Of a stretch of 54,257 nt of DNA, positions 31,651 through 42,429 are shown in pieces. Under the pieces are notes generated by a model that was given only the letters and a program-made list of their open reading frames with translations, made no database searches and was not told the origin of the DNA. The position numbers were made by a program, and so were the translations under genes. The stretch comes from Gnetum montanum (Eukaryota > Streptophyta > Gnetopsida > Gnetales > Gnetaceae): contig MNCI01025068.1 in the NCBI GenBank assembly GCA_015680685.1, forward strand, positions 1-54,257. The letters run 5' to 3'. Each line of letters begins with the position of its first letter. Positions within the stretch are counted from its first letter, which is position 1.

Positions 31651-32643
31651 CTGGTTCCTCAAACCGTGGTCACATTCATCCATCAGAATCACTGCATCGC
31701 CCGCCATCGGACAATCTCATCAACATCACTACCGTTCATGCACAGTGCTCAGAATCTCCCCCAGTATCTTTGTTCCATTTGTAGCAGTTCAAGCCTAAGC
31801 TCACTTATTCATTCATGGTTTTCTTATCTCCCTGGAGTTGTGTTTGCAGGATGACACCCAGAGGTTTTTACACAAGGATGCACTTCATCGCAAGCAGCAA
31901 GATGGGACAATGTTCACAGCACACGTGGCAAGGCTAAATCAAACCGTTTACTATGTACATCCCCATCCCCTGATTTATTCCCTATCCGTTTACCAACACA
32001 CTTTACTCAACTGCACCTCTGATACACCCGAATCCATTCAAAACTTTACGCACAACATTGCACACTGTAACACTTTAAAGCAATTGCAACACACAGCATA
32101 GCACTTGAGCATGAGTACAAGATCAAAGAAAATCTTCTTCAAAAAAAATGAGACCCCTAGCACTTCCCACAGAAGTCCCAGGCGGGAAGGCAGTTGTCTC
32201 AAAACCAAGTACTCATGTCCAAAACGGTCAAGAACCATCCAACTGCATGGCTTTGGCTCTCCGCCAACAGGTTCCCCCTAAACACTAAACATGGGCCCTG
32301 TTCTTCCAAAGAATGTAACACATCCTCCCGTGGCTTTGGTCTTGCCAACAAGTTCTCTTGAACACTAACCAAGAGTCTTGTTCTGCCAAAGGACGCACAT
32401 TGCATGTCTGAACTCTGAGTCTGCTAAACAATGGCTATTGATAAGGATCAGCATGCCGCACACCCGAGCATCCCATTTCCCAAGTGCAATCCCTTGGGCA
32501 GTGATCGATCCCCACAATCTTCATTTTCCTACCAACCACAAATTTCACTTTCCCGATCCCATGTACTACTAAACACGGTGCGACGATGTTTGGTCACGTG
32601 GCTACGGACAGGGTCTCTACCGAGTTGCTTGTGGTGTTTTGCA
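31651..32643 (+). other. Element A 3' untranslated region
   Basis: No recognised gene besides the small frame 31838-32101. Near 32250-32400 an 80-bp unit beginning 'tggctttgg' is duplicated imperfectly. The region matches B 12865-13800 in reverse. Confidence 0.7.
31838..32101 (+). CDS. Small open frame in the 3' region, shared with B
   Basis: 87 codons matching the B frame 13410-13679. TTTGCAG at about 31844-31850, preceded by a T-rich stretch, resembles a splice acceptor. There are no domain features. It is a weak candidate: it could be a spliced extra exon or chance. Confidence 0.25.
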   Translation: MCLQDDTQRFLHKDALHRKQQDGTMFTAHVARLNQTVYYVHPHPLIYSLSVYQHTLLNCTSDTPESIQNFTHNIAHCNTLKQLQHTA

Positions 32644-32646
32644 CTT

Positions 32647-32691
32647 CTTTGTTGACGCTTCTCGGGTCGATTCCTCCAAGCGTCAACAAAG
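32647..32691 (+). other. Conserved hairpin next to the 3' LTR, element A
   Basis: Perfect 14-bp stem: CTTTGTTGACGCTT (32647-32660) with AAGCGTCAACAAAG (32678-32691), 17-nt loop. It extends by one or two pairs on the outside. The downstream arm runs into AAAGAGGAGCCAA, the likely polypurine tract, directly before the LTR. Confidence 0.85.
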
Positions 32692-32700
32692 AGGAGCCAA
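32688..32700 (+). other. Polypurine tract of element A
   Basis: AAAGAGGAG followed by CCAA and the LTR TG. C has AAAGAGGGGCCAA at 52763-52775, and B the same as A in reverse (12811-12823). This position primes plus-strand DNA in LTR elements. The CCAA between purines and LTR is unusual. Confidence 0.6.
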
Positions 32701-33927
32701 TGAAACACCACAAAATTTCAAGCTTGGTACTTCTCCAGTAAGAAGCAGGTCCCTGGGACCCACAGACGACCTCGGCTACATTTGGTATCACACATTGCAA
32801 CTTTGGGGATCAAAATACTTAATGTTCACTAAGTATACAGTGGTAGCGTATACGCCTAGCGTATCTGCCCAAATTCATACCCACAGTGTATATGCCCAAC
32901 GTATACGCCTGACATTCTCAGCGTATACGCCCAACGTACACACCCCACATGTACGCTCGTCAGGCACAGCAATAGACGTGTACGCTCGACGATGAAATCT
33001 CCAAAGATAGCATGAGAACAGCACTGAAGAGCAAGCATTGAAGCAAGTCAGCAACCATCAGCGCATGCACCCCAGCATATACGTCCAACAGCCATCAGCA
33101 TATATGCCCAGCGTATACGCACAGCCATTGTCAGCGTATACGCCCAGCGTCCACAGCATCTACGCCCAGCACATCCAGCGTATATGCCCAGAGTCTACGC
33201 CTGCCTGATACAGCATATATGCCCAGCGTATATGCTCAGCAGATGTAATATATTGTACACTTGTAAATTTTATGCGTTTTTACACCCGATCAACGTCCAT
33301 GTATCGCCCAACCCGAGTCTAGCGTAACAACCGGTACAAAAGCCCCAATTTCCACTTGATCCAGGTCGGTTGGCAAAAATCCCAGAGCATACCAAAGAGC
33401 AATTACGCTGCGCACCAGAGCTAAAAACCTTTTACACTGGAAAACCCTGTACGTTTAGCATACAATCTCTACGTCGTGCCTATAGTGTGAACCAGCCCAG
33501 TCATCCTTGCATCCACCAGGGCTTTTCGTCCGCCTTGTGTTTCATCACAATTGTGCTAGACCAGTGCGTTGTACTTTCATCCTGTAATACCATTGTTACA
33601 TCTTCTTCATAAAATTATTTAGAGTTTACATCAATTTTGTGCATGTGTTCTGTTTATGCTCGTTTACGCGTACGCTCTGTTCGCATCTGCTGCGCTGTGT
33701 ATGCTCTATTTTACGCCCGCTACGCCGTTTACATATAACCCAGTGTATAGCACTTCGGTGTATGTTCGGGGAAGTCCTTGTCTGATCTGCGTGCGGACCA
33801 CTCAAGGTACTCTACCTTCGTTCATTCCAGCTCGCCCTCTGGCCAAGGTAGGATCTTCTATGCATGTCCGATGATCCCACAGTCTCTATTTCCTTCCAGC
33901 CGGAGACCGACGATTTCGGATGGTACA
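32701..33927 (+). repeat. Element A 3' LTR
   Basis: 1227 bp, a direct match of 1506-2720, ending GGATGGTACA at 33927. The TATA box has changed to TACAAAA near 33333. It is followed by CCCCA and the resumed C LTR. Confidence 0.95.
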
Positions 33928-35282
33928 CCCCAAAACTCCCTACCCCACTTAGCCCTCAAGCTACAAGCAAAGTTTCTTCCTAGAAAATGGCGAATTAAGC
34001 AAGAAAGCATGGTACACTAGCTACTACGCTGTGTTATGCTACATAGCATAGCATAGCATAGAAACAATACAGAAACAACAAAAGTATGGCCAACATGAAT
34101 TTAGCAAGTCCAAAGGCTTCCCATCATGAAGGAAAAAAGTTACAGTTCTTAGCATGACTAAGCCTCAGACAAATGCTTTTCAACTCCTACACAAATTTCA
34201 ATTAAGACCAGTGGCTATGCTATGTAGCATAGCAAGTAGCTACTTATGCTATGCCAATGTGCTAAACATCATGAGTAATGCAACACTGGTACAGAGGCAT
34301 CAAGATGTCTTCGGGTAGCTCTAGAACTTGTTGGCAATGATCTTTCTCACTCTGGCATCTCCTTGGTGAAATCAACAATTTTACTTCATTTTTGCATACC
34401 CCTGGTCAACTCCCAAAAAATTGTTCCTATGCTTGACCTTGCTTGTAAGAGCAGGGAAGACGTAGTTCTAGAGCATAGAGTCCATTTTTCTTACATTGTT
34501 AGCACACTAGATTTTGGCACATGCAATCTCAGCAGTATAGTCACAACGTAACAAAGTTCACATCCAGCATCGCACACCTACACAATATAGACATGTTAGC
34601 ACCTCGTGGGGTCTAGGACACGTGGCATCCAACCCATGTTTCTCTCCTACTCCTGGTCCTATAAATACCTGGACAAACAATGCTCAAAGGGTTGGCATTT
34701 TTTCATTGGCTGTTTAGCTTTTTGGTTGGCTTTTTGGTGCAGTTGGCTTTCAGAGAGCATAGTTGAGAATAGTTGGAATTTTGAGCATTCTGGTTACCTT
34801 TGAGTCCTTTGGTTGGCTCCAAACATATCCCTTTTGTGAGTCAAGCATTTTGGCATGTTAGCAAATAGAGCAGCAAGCAGAAGACCTATGACTATACTAC
34901 TCGGTGTAAGTAGTCTCTCTCAAGTGTTGCATAACCTATTGTACACTTTTCAACAAGGTAAAGGATCAAATCCATGACCTTTGGGGTGGTGCACTTTCTC
35001 ACCCAAACTTGATTTGTTTTTTCCTTACTATAATCATTGTTTTTCACTATTTTCATTATTTTGCATTTATTGATCATCGATCTACACGACGTGTCTCGCT
35101 TCCGAAACTAGCGTTTACGAAAAGGTTAAGATACACCTATTAAGTCCTTGTCTGATCGACCAGATTGTTCAGGGTGCCTTGCATCCGTTTCTCTCCAGCA
35201 CGACCCTCACACGGATCCAGGGTTAAACTGTTTTCCCAACAACCTTTTGGTGTTCCAGCCATTGATATTTTCAGTAGTTACA
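33928..35282 (+). repeat. Element C 5' LTR, part 2
   Basis: Resumes the LTR interrupted at 1505; 33933-34866 matches 53302-54257. It contains inverted words (GCTATGCTACATAGCATAGC type) near 34030 and 34215. It ends ...GTAGTTACA, 4 bp before the primer-binding region. The full C LTR is therefore about 1.87 kb. Confidence 0.9.
34660..34667 (+). promoter_or_regulatory. TATA box of the C 5' LTR promoter
   Basis: TATAAATA in TCCTATAAATACCTGG. It is conserved in the 3' LTR at 54040-54047. Confidence 0.75.
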
Positions 35283-35286
35283 GTTT

Positions 35287-35306
35287 TTGGCACTAGAAGG
35301 AGGGCC
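35287..35306 (+). other. Primer-binding region of element C, first copy
   Basis: TTGGCACTAGAAGGAGGGCC, 4 bp after LTR end 35282. A second copy is at 36063-36082 in the tandem duplication. Confidence 0.7.
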
Positions 35307-36062
35307 TTTTTAGTGCCCTTATTGCGTCTTATGGGTAGCCCTACATGCTCTCGGTACCCCATCATCCACTAGCATAAACATGACACCCTTTTGTGGTTGT
35401 TTACACCTCATGTGGTGCAGATTGGTTATGACGATGATTCCTTTGGAACCTGGCAAGACGAAAAGCCTCCGATATCCTATTGATTTTCGTGTTTCTCATT
35501 TGTAATTTTCCTTGTTTATCATGCAAAATGATTCTACCAACAACTGTTGTTTCCACCACGATCCTTGAGGTTCCTTTCTTGGCTCAAAGCACCATGGGTG
35601 CTGAACGACCACCTAGCCCAATGCTAGCACCATGCTAGTCCCTTAGGATTTGACATTTGTCACCTGACTATACTACTCGGTGTAAGTAGTCTCTCTCAAG
35701 TGTTGCATAACCTATTGTACACTTTTCAACAAGGTAAATGATCAAATCCGTGACCTTGGGGGTGGTGCACTTTCTTACCCAAACTTGATTTGTTATTTCC
35801 TTACTATAATCGTTGTTTTGCACTATTTTCATTATTTTGCATTTATTGATCATCGATCTACTCCACGTGTCTTGCTTCCAAAACTAGCGTTTACGAAAAG
35901 GTTAAGATACACCTATTAAGTCCCTGTCTCATCGACTAGACTATTCAGGGTGCCTCGCATCCGTTTCTCTCCAGCACGACCCTCACACGGATCCAGGGTT
36001 AAACTATTTTCCCAACAACCTTTCGATGTTCCAACCACTGATGTTTTCAGTAGTTACAGTTT

Positions 36063-36082
36063 TTGGCACTAGAAGGAGGGCC
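36063..36082 (+). other. Primer-binding region of element C, duplicated copy
   Basis: Identical core to 35287-35306, carried by the second 776-bp unit after a second LTR end at 36058. Confidence 0.7.
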
Positions 36083-36790
36083 TTTTCGGTGCCCTTATTA
36101 CATCTTATGGGTAGTCCTGCATGCTCGCTGTACCCCATCATCCACTAGCATAAACATGATACCCTTTTGTGGTTGTTTACACCTCATGTGGTGTAGATTG
36201 TTCGTGACGATGGTTCCTTTGGAACCTGGCAAGACGAAAAGCCTCCGATCTCCTATTGATTTTCGTGTTTCTCGTTTGTGATTTTCCTTGTTTATCACAA
36301 AAAATGATTCTACCAACAACTGTTATTTCCACCACGATCCTTGAGGCTCCTTTCTTGGCTCAAACCATCATGGGTGCTGAGCGACCACCTAGCCCGATGC
36401 TAGCGCCATGCTAGTCCCTTAGGATTCGACATTTGTCACCTGACTATACTGCTCGGTGTAAGTAGCCTCTCTCAAGTGTTGCATAACCTGTTGTACACTT
36501 TTCAAGAAGGTAAAGGATAAAATCCGCGACCTTTGGGGTGGTGCACTTTCTCACCCAAACTTGATTTGTTATTTCCTTACTATAATCATTATTTTGCACT
36601 ATTTTCATTGTTTTGCATGTATTGATCATCGATCTACTCCACGTGTCTCACTTCCGAAACTAACATTTACGAAAAGGTTAAGATACACCTATTAAGTCCC
36701 AGTTCGATCGACCATCTCCCTTATTAAAATTTATTAGTGGATCTTAGATCAGCTGCTACGGGTCAGTAAGTCTAAGGAACTAGATACGAT

Positions 36791-39590
36791 GTCTTATTAT
36801 GATGAGGCTTTCTAGGACAACCAGGAGGACCTGGACTCCTAGTTTGAGGAAGGTGGCTAGACTTACCTTGCGATCATCCCTCCCACCACGGTCTTCAGGT
36901 CAAACCCACTTTTTGCATCAGCTTCCTTTGTGATTACCACGACTCCACCTCAATCTATGTTTTCATTAGTCATGGGAAGCCATCTTGCACCCTTAATGTA
37001 TCAGCATGCTCCTCCCTTAGTTTCATTCCCAGACACTCTCTATCCTCATTCTATCCCATCCTCGTACCAAGCACCAGTCACACCTATGTTGCCCTACATA
37101 CACACTGCATCTACTTCATAGCTGCATGGAGTCTCCACTCTTGTCTTATCATCTACACCTATTCCACCATCAGTGGTAGGCCCAACCCCAATCGCATGGT
37201 GGACCCCAGCTACTTCACTCCCTATTTCACAACCCCACCAGATGTCACATTACCCTTACCATCAAGCATACCAAGTACCGCAGGTGTCACAAACAAGCAT
37301 GGGACTGTGGCCCATTCCATCAGTCATGCAAATGACTAACCCCACAACACCACTAGTGGTTGCTACTCTAGCAGCACCACCCACTGGGTGGTGGACCTCA
37401 TAGGTAACACCCTTCGCAAGGGCAATCCCAACGACACCTCCTATGAGCCAGGCCACTGTCCTTACTACACCGCCAACGATGGTTTCCCCTACAACCCCAC
37501 AACCATCTATGTCGTCTTCGAGTCTGGATCAAGCATTTCAACTTATCCAGACCCTTATTGAAGAGATTAAACATCTCAAATTTGTCGGTTCTAACATGAT
37601 GCACATCATGGATTTCTACCATGAAAACCCCATTAGCACGGTGGTTCCTATGCTCATGTTACCTCTTGGGATGCCACTCCCCCAATTCACAAAATACAAT
37701 GGGGAGGGCAACCCTAATGCGCATTTAGTCACATTTAGATCTGAATCTTTGTTTTTGTAGTAGTAGCCGCACACCATTATTTGCATCTCTGCTATGTCTC
37801 TGATGAGCAAATCTTTAGACTAGTACCACACACTCCTGTGCACCTCCATATCAACACTGGAATAGCTTCTGACTCAGTTCGTGACCCGCTTCAAGTATAA
37901 CTTGAAGCCCGAAGTCACACTGAATTAGCTGATGGGCGTTAAGTAAGACCTACTAGAGTCAGTGCAAAAGTTTATACAGTGGTGGAGCGCTACCTTGAAT
38001 GAGATTCGTGAGCCTATTGTGGAGGCCTAATTGCTGGCCATCTTTAAGAGGGCGGTAAATGATTTCATCAAATCCAAGTTGTACTACCTAGCCCCACGCT
38101 CTCTTAGTCAATCTTTTGCCTAGACAAAAACAATCCAAGACATGGCTGAAGCCAGTAAAGACCTGACGTATGTTGCGTATAAAAATGCATATATCAAAAA
38201 AGACAAAGAGAATGGCAAAATCGCAATGGCCACGATGGCCACCGTGGGAAACGAGGCTAAGCCCAACAGAAACAATAACAAGAAAGTAGTCACAACGTGA
38301 ACTAACCCTGCACCTAACTCAAGTAACGCTACCCAACCCTCCACATTGACACTAGAGGCATCAACCCTGCCTAAACCCAACTTCAAATGGAAAGATCACT
38401 CTAAGTATACCCCTCTACCTGTCAAGCCTTCAGAACTTCTGAAGTAATTGCTAGGGGCTGGGTACATGTAACATATGCCGATGTCAAAAGAGGCAACCAA
38501 ACGACATCAGCGGTATTGCAAACTCCTTAGGAACCCCTCCTTAGCTATGCCCAACGAGCCGCCAATTCCTAAGAACTTCCAACTTGAGTGGTTTTGTGAC
38601 TACCATCAACTTTGTGGTGACAACATGGATTAATGTCTACCCTTAAAAGATTACATTCAATGGATGATTGATCAGGGGAAGTTGGTTCTAAATGAAAGCA
38701 ATCCTATTTGCCCCAAAAATTAATCCATACACGTTTACAAGGATCCCCTCAACGCTAACAATGTGGGGTACATTATCAACACGATTGGCGTAGATAGTAA
38801 TCTAGAACAACGACAGCAGCCGTTTATGGTTTATGTGCTTCAATGTAGCATAGCAACACCAACAACAATAAAAAAGACACTACAACAACCATTTGTCCTC
38901 AAGGTTACTCCTTGGACATTTTCCCTTGCACCTTTTGTATTAAAAACTACATCGTCACTCATACTAATGCCACAAGCACTGTTCGTCATTAGGGGGCCAA
39001 AACACTCAACTGCCTCCATCACATAGAGCCAACCTATGATGACATCACATCCTTCTCATTCAAAGAAATGGGTAGAGCATCTGATGGACGAAACGACCAA
39101 GGAACATACTGCCCCAGGTCCTTCCAAGCCTACCCCCTCATCCTCTGTGTATACATCCCCCTCATCATCAACAGTTGACACCACTATGTGCACACAATCA
39201 TCGCCATCGTGCTTGAAAGGGTCTAGCCCCAAACCTGAAACTGCTCCTCCTCGAAAAATTCATCTTCCAGGATGAATGGAGGGAGAGAAGGGTGGCAAAG
39301 AACAAGAAAGTGAACAGGACCTCCTAAATGCCCTTACTAAGGTTAAACAGGCTCTAAAATAAAAGAATACAACCTTGAGCCTGTACAACCTGGTAATGAC
39401 CTCCATTGTACACCATGAGGCCTTGGTTTATATGTTAACATCCATACCAATTGACAAAAACATGCTGGCAGAGAAGAAAGAAATCCATGTGGTCATGCTT
39501 CCTTTTATGCCTGAAGAACCATGGCCATCTTAGTTGACATTCCATGACGAGTTCATTAAGGATATCCCTAAAAAGGGTTGAGTGACAATA
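36791..39590 (+). pseudogene. gag: Element C gag (heavily broken)
   Basis: Likely start MSYYDEAF at 36791. A Pro/Ser/Thr-rich N region (36930-37400) is followed by the gag core IMDFYHENPISTVVPMLMLPLG...TKYNGEGNPNAHLVTFRSE (37600-37745), which aligns with DFYHDDPISS...NPNAH of A and B. Decayed sequence follows with ...FVTRFKYNLKPE and AVNDFIKSKLYYL (37880-38090). The Cys/His region FCDYHQLCGDNMD-stop-C is near 38595-38632, and the Pro-rich linker runs to 39270. Stops and shifts occur throughout. The family relation to A is clear, but the nucleotide sequence is much diverged. Confidence 0.75.
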
Positions 39591-40232
39591 GCACCCCTGT
39601 TCATCACAATTCAGGTGGGTCGACACAACATCTGAAGAGTACATGTTGATGACAAGGTTGCTACAAATGTCATCCTGTTCCCCATAGTGGATAAACTAGG
39701 TTTGATGTATCAGATCAAACCCATGACAATGTCATGTCTAAAGTCATTCATCAGAGCACAGGTGATGGTTAAAAGCACTATCCACATTAACAGTGTGGTA
39801 GGGGATCAGTTCCCCACAAGGGCAACATTCATCGTGGTAGAAGAGATGCCCAGGTTTAACCTAATCTTGGGGAGGTTGTGGTTAGCCCAACTCAGGGTCG
39901 TCTCTTCACCCATACATCAAGAAATCCACCTACCTTATGCGAGCAAGGAGGTGGTGATTTATGATGATGAAGTAGCTACCTAGGCGATAAACAATATTGA
40001 CATGGAGCAAGGTTCAGAAGTAATAACCTCTGAGACTGAAGCGCCTGTCTCCACCGAAGCTACTTGTGTGGCAAATGAGTTAGCCCAAAATGCCAGCTTA
40101 GAAAATGAAACTATGTGTGCTGTGTTGCCTTTTCAAGTGATAGATAACGACATAGAAGAATATCACAATAAAGCCCCTTGGCCTTATGCATCGCCAAGCC
40201 CACAATGGGTTAGAAAGCAGCTGCGAGGATGA
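39591..40232 (+). pseudogene. pro: Element C protease region
   Basis: RVHVDDKVATNVILFPIV near 39640 corresponds to HIDDGAATN of B, with Gly replaced by Lys in the active-site turn. VMVKSTIHINSVVGDQFPT and RFNLILGRLWLAQLRVVSS follow, then an acidic tail ending RKQLRG at 40232. A TAG at 39980 interrupts. It is a retroviral-type aspartic protease, inactive here. Confidence 0.8.
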
Positions 40233-40756
40233 TTGTTACTTGCGTAGCGTAACTACTTCATTGCTTCCAACACAACTAACACTTATCATATGTTTATTCT
40301 TTGTTTGCTTCATATTCATTCGATCATGCTAAGTTTCTAACTCATCCTTTAAACTATTCACATCATGTCCACTATTTACATAACACCATGGCCCGCTAAG
40401 CCCTAAAACTAGCAAAATTTTTTATTACCATCATCCAACAGCCTGAAATGGCCTAAAACTAACAACAGCCCGAAATGGCCTAAAACTAGTGACGGCCAGA
40501 AATGGCCCAAAACTACCAATGGCCCGAAATGGCCTAAAACTAACATTGTCCCCAAATGGACTAAAACTAAAACAAGACGCTCCCAAGAAGTTTAATTCAA
40601 AAAAAATAAAGAATAAAATAAAAATAAATACAACACATAAGCCAAAATGAAATAAATCTCTTCCTATTCCATTTTTTCTTTCATTTAAAATATTAATCAA
40701 TAATGTTTGCAACATTTTTTGCAAGAATTCAAATAAAATGTTCGGCTGCTATGCTA
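40233..40756 (+). repeat. Element C spacer 1 with GGCCTAAAACTA repeats
   Basis: Between 40390 and 40575 the phrase GCCCGAAATGGCCTAAAACT recurs about six times. It is flanked by AT-rich DNA. It occupies the same place (after protease, beyond the 3' end of the antisense gene) as 7515-7770 in A. Confidence 0.75.
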
Positions 40757-41726
40757 TGACCCTTTGCCCACTCCATCATCCCCTGCCTCATTAGGTCTAG
40801 TTTTTTCATATGGATTCTGTACCACAAGTAAAATAAAATAGTCAGCTAAAGCTATAATAAGGACTCGAATAAAATAAATTATCACAACACTAAGAAATGA
40901 CTGACCCGAGACGACCATGCATCTATTTCGAGGGGTATCTGATCCATGCCTTCCATGAAGCATTGCAAGATCTTCTCTTCTATAATATCAGCCCAATTCC
41001 TGTCTCCCAGCTCAGTTCTTGCCTCAACTTTCTCCTTTTCTATGGATGTTAATCTCAATGGTCTTGGAGAAAAGGCGACAGTGGCAATCTCACCCATAGG
41101 AAAGGTCATTTTTCTTTCGGGAGATTCACTTACTATCACCTATTGCATAAACCTGTTGTAAGTTCCATAAGCACCAATAATGTTAAGGAATACCTTGTAA
41201 GTATGTAACTTAATAGAGGCATCCTGATATTGTTTACGATAAGTGGCACATACTAGTTTATACATATGTTTGTGGTTTTTCTGTGGCTGCCCCCACTCAT
41301 AAAATTTTGCACTGTAGTCCTTCTATTCTTGGTTCTTCTAGGCTTACAGGTCCATTTGCATGTGTTGTTCTATTATTTCATGAGTGGCCTCATTGTTGCA
41401 TTACACGACCATCCAATACCTTGCGTAGTCAATGACAGCCGTGCGCCAACTACCATCGTTGGTGTCTTGGGCCAACAGGAATTCATTCCTCAATTGGAGA
41501 TCTTCCACCTTGGTATTTAGGTTGGGCTTCTCCTTCTCAAGTCTCTATACCCATTTCCAGAGGTCTTCATTCACACACCTACATTCCCATAAGCAGCTTG
41601 CCAAGTACAACACACATTGACTTGCTTCGTCGTATATGCAATGAGATACTTCGGTAACCTTTGGTGGAAATTTAGGCAAGGTGTCAACCTCAATCGCTTT
41701 TCTAGGATCCCACTTGAGGTGAGAGG
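40757..41726 (-). pseudogene. Antisense gene exons 7 and 8, element C
   Basis: Exon 7 (41726-40906) begins ASHLKWDPRKAIEV, then a coiled-coil stretch, NDGSWRTAVIDYARYWM and EWGQPQKNHKHMYK. It ends with RNWADIIEEKILQCFMEGMD. Exon 8 (40816-40757), phase 0, encodes NPYEKTRPNEAGDDG and stops. Compare B: KLRWDPSESVSIE, RTSEVTYTRYWN, GQDEKNHKHHYK, EEEILRWLEFGLGG. Both Trp codons that became stops in A or B are intact here. Confidence 0.8.
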
Positions 41727-41815
41727 CTGCCAATCACACATACAAAGGCGTTAGTCATAGTGGCATAGTGAAGCAACAACATTTTAGAGAGTCTAGGGTA
41801 GCAATTTTGACTTAC

Positions 41816-42290
41816 CCACTTCCGGGTCGATCTGTTTCAGACAATAGATCATGTCGTTGACCATCCCCTCCATGAAAGTAAATTTGTTGGGGGTCTCGGT
41901 CTACGATGGTAGGTAGATCAAGGAAGGGCCGAAGATATCAATATTAGTGTTAGCTACACAATGAAAATGTGTTAGCCACAATGGAGGGAAACCATGATAA
42001 AGTTGATGAACAACATAAATGACAGTGTAAAGATCCTACCTAGTAAACCCTCAAGGGTGATAGTGGGGGGNTGCCTGATTACCAAGAGCCTTTTCCTCAT
42101 TGGTTGGACCCCTTTCTTCATTGGCAGGGGCCTCCTCTTCATCGGCGAAGACCTCCTTCTCACCAGCTAAGGACCTTTCTTCTATAGCAGGGGCCCCTTC
42201 TTCATCGATAGGGGTCCTCTCCTCTGTGTTCAGAGCCTCTTCATTCTTGCTAGTCATCCCTGTTGTAGGGGCCACCACCTCTTCTTCCCC
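41816..42290 (-). pseudogene. Antisense gene exons 5 and 6, element C
   Basis: Exon 5 (about 42290-42070) encodes a Glu-rich imperfect repeat with units like NEERGPTNEEKAL. It fits the acidic linker of B and has expanded. Exon 6 (about 41956-41816) contains TPNKFTFMEGMVNDMIYCLKQ before the donor GTAAGT, phase 1. A TAG at about 41903 interrupts it. Confidence 0.6.
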
Positions 42291-42429
42291 TTATTCCTCT
42301 TCTTCCTCTACTAATAAAGTATAGTCATGGTAAGCAAATTGTACCAACTTGAAGCAGATGCTATGTTGTGCAATGCTACCTAGCGTAACATAGTGTAGCG
42401 AACGTTAGCAAAAAAGAGAAAACACTTAC

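Larger units (their letters stand above)
1506..33927 (+). mobile_element. Element A: Ty3/gypsy Tat-like LTR retrotransposon, interrupted by element B
   Basis: Bounded by direct LTRs 1506-2720 and 32701-33927, each starting TGAAACACCA and ending GGATGGTACA, with a 5-bp target duplication. Without the nested B insertion it is about 14.7 kb. The order is LTR, primer-binding region, gag-protease, antisense gene remnant (minus), 30-bp array, RT, RNase H (split by B), second RNase H, integrase, 3' region, hairpin, LTR. It is defective: many in-frame stops in gag, a large deletion of the antisense gene's 5' half, a lost catalytic Glu in the second RNase H and an altered zinc-finger Cys in integrase. 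Confidence 0.95.
34891..36717 (+). repeat. 776-bp tandem repeat (2.35 copies) over LTR end, primer site and leader of C
   Basis: Unit starts at 34891, 35667 and 36443 (ACTATACT.CTCGGTGTAAG). Each full unit holds 392 bp of LTR 3' end, the primer-binding region and about 384 bp of leader. The third copy stops at about 36717, before the LTR end. So there are two complete LTR-end/primer-site junctions (35282 and 36058). Confidence 0.95.

Noticed and set aside
34892-35077. 61-codon minus-strand frame present three times (34892, 35668, 36444)
   Set aside because: Lies in the LTR/leader tandem repeat; it is conserved only by duplication.
36063-36281. Frame at 36063-36281 just after the duplicated primer site, possible extra leader protein
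   Set aside because: The equivalent frame in the first unit (35287 on) differs in length and content. No conserved product.
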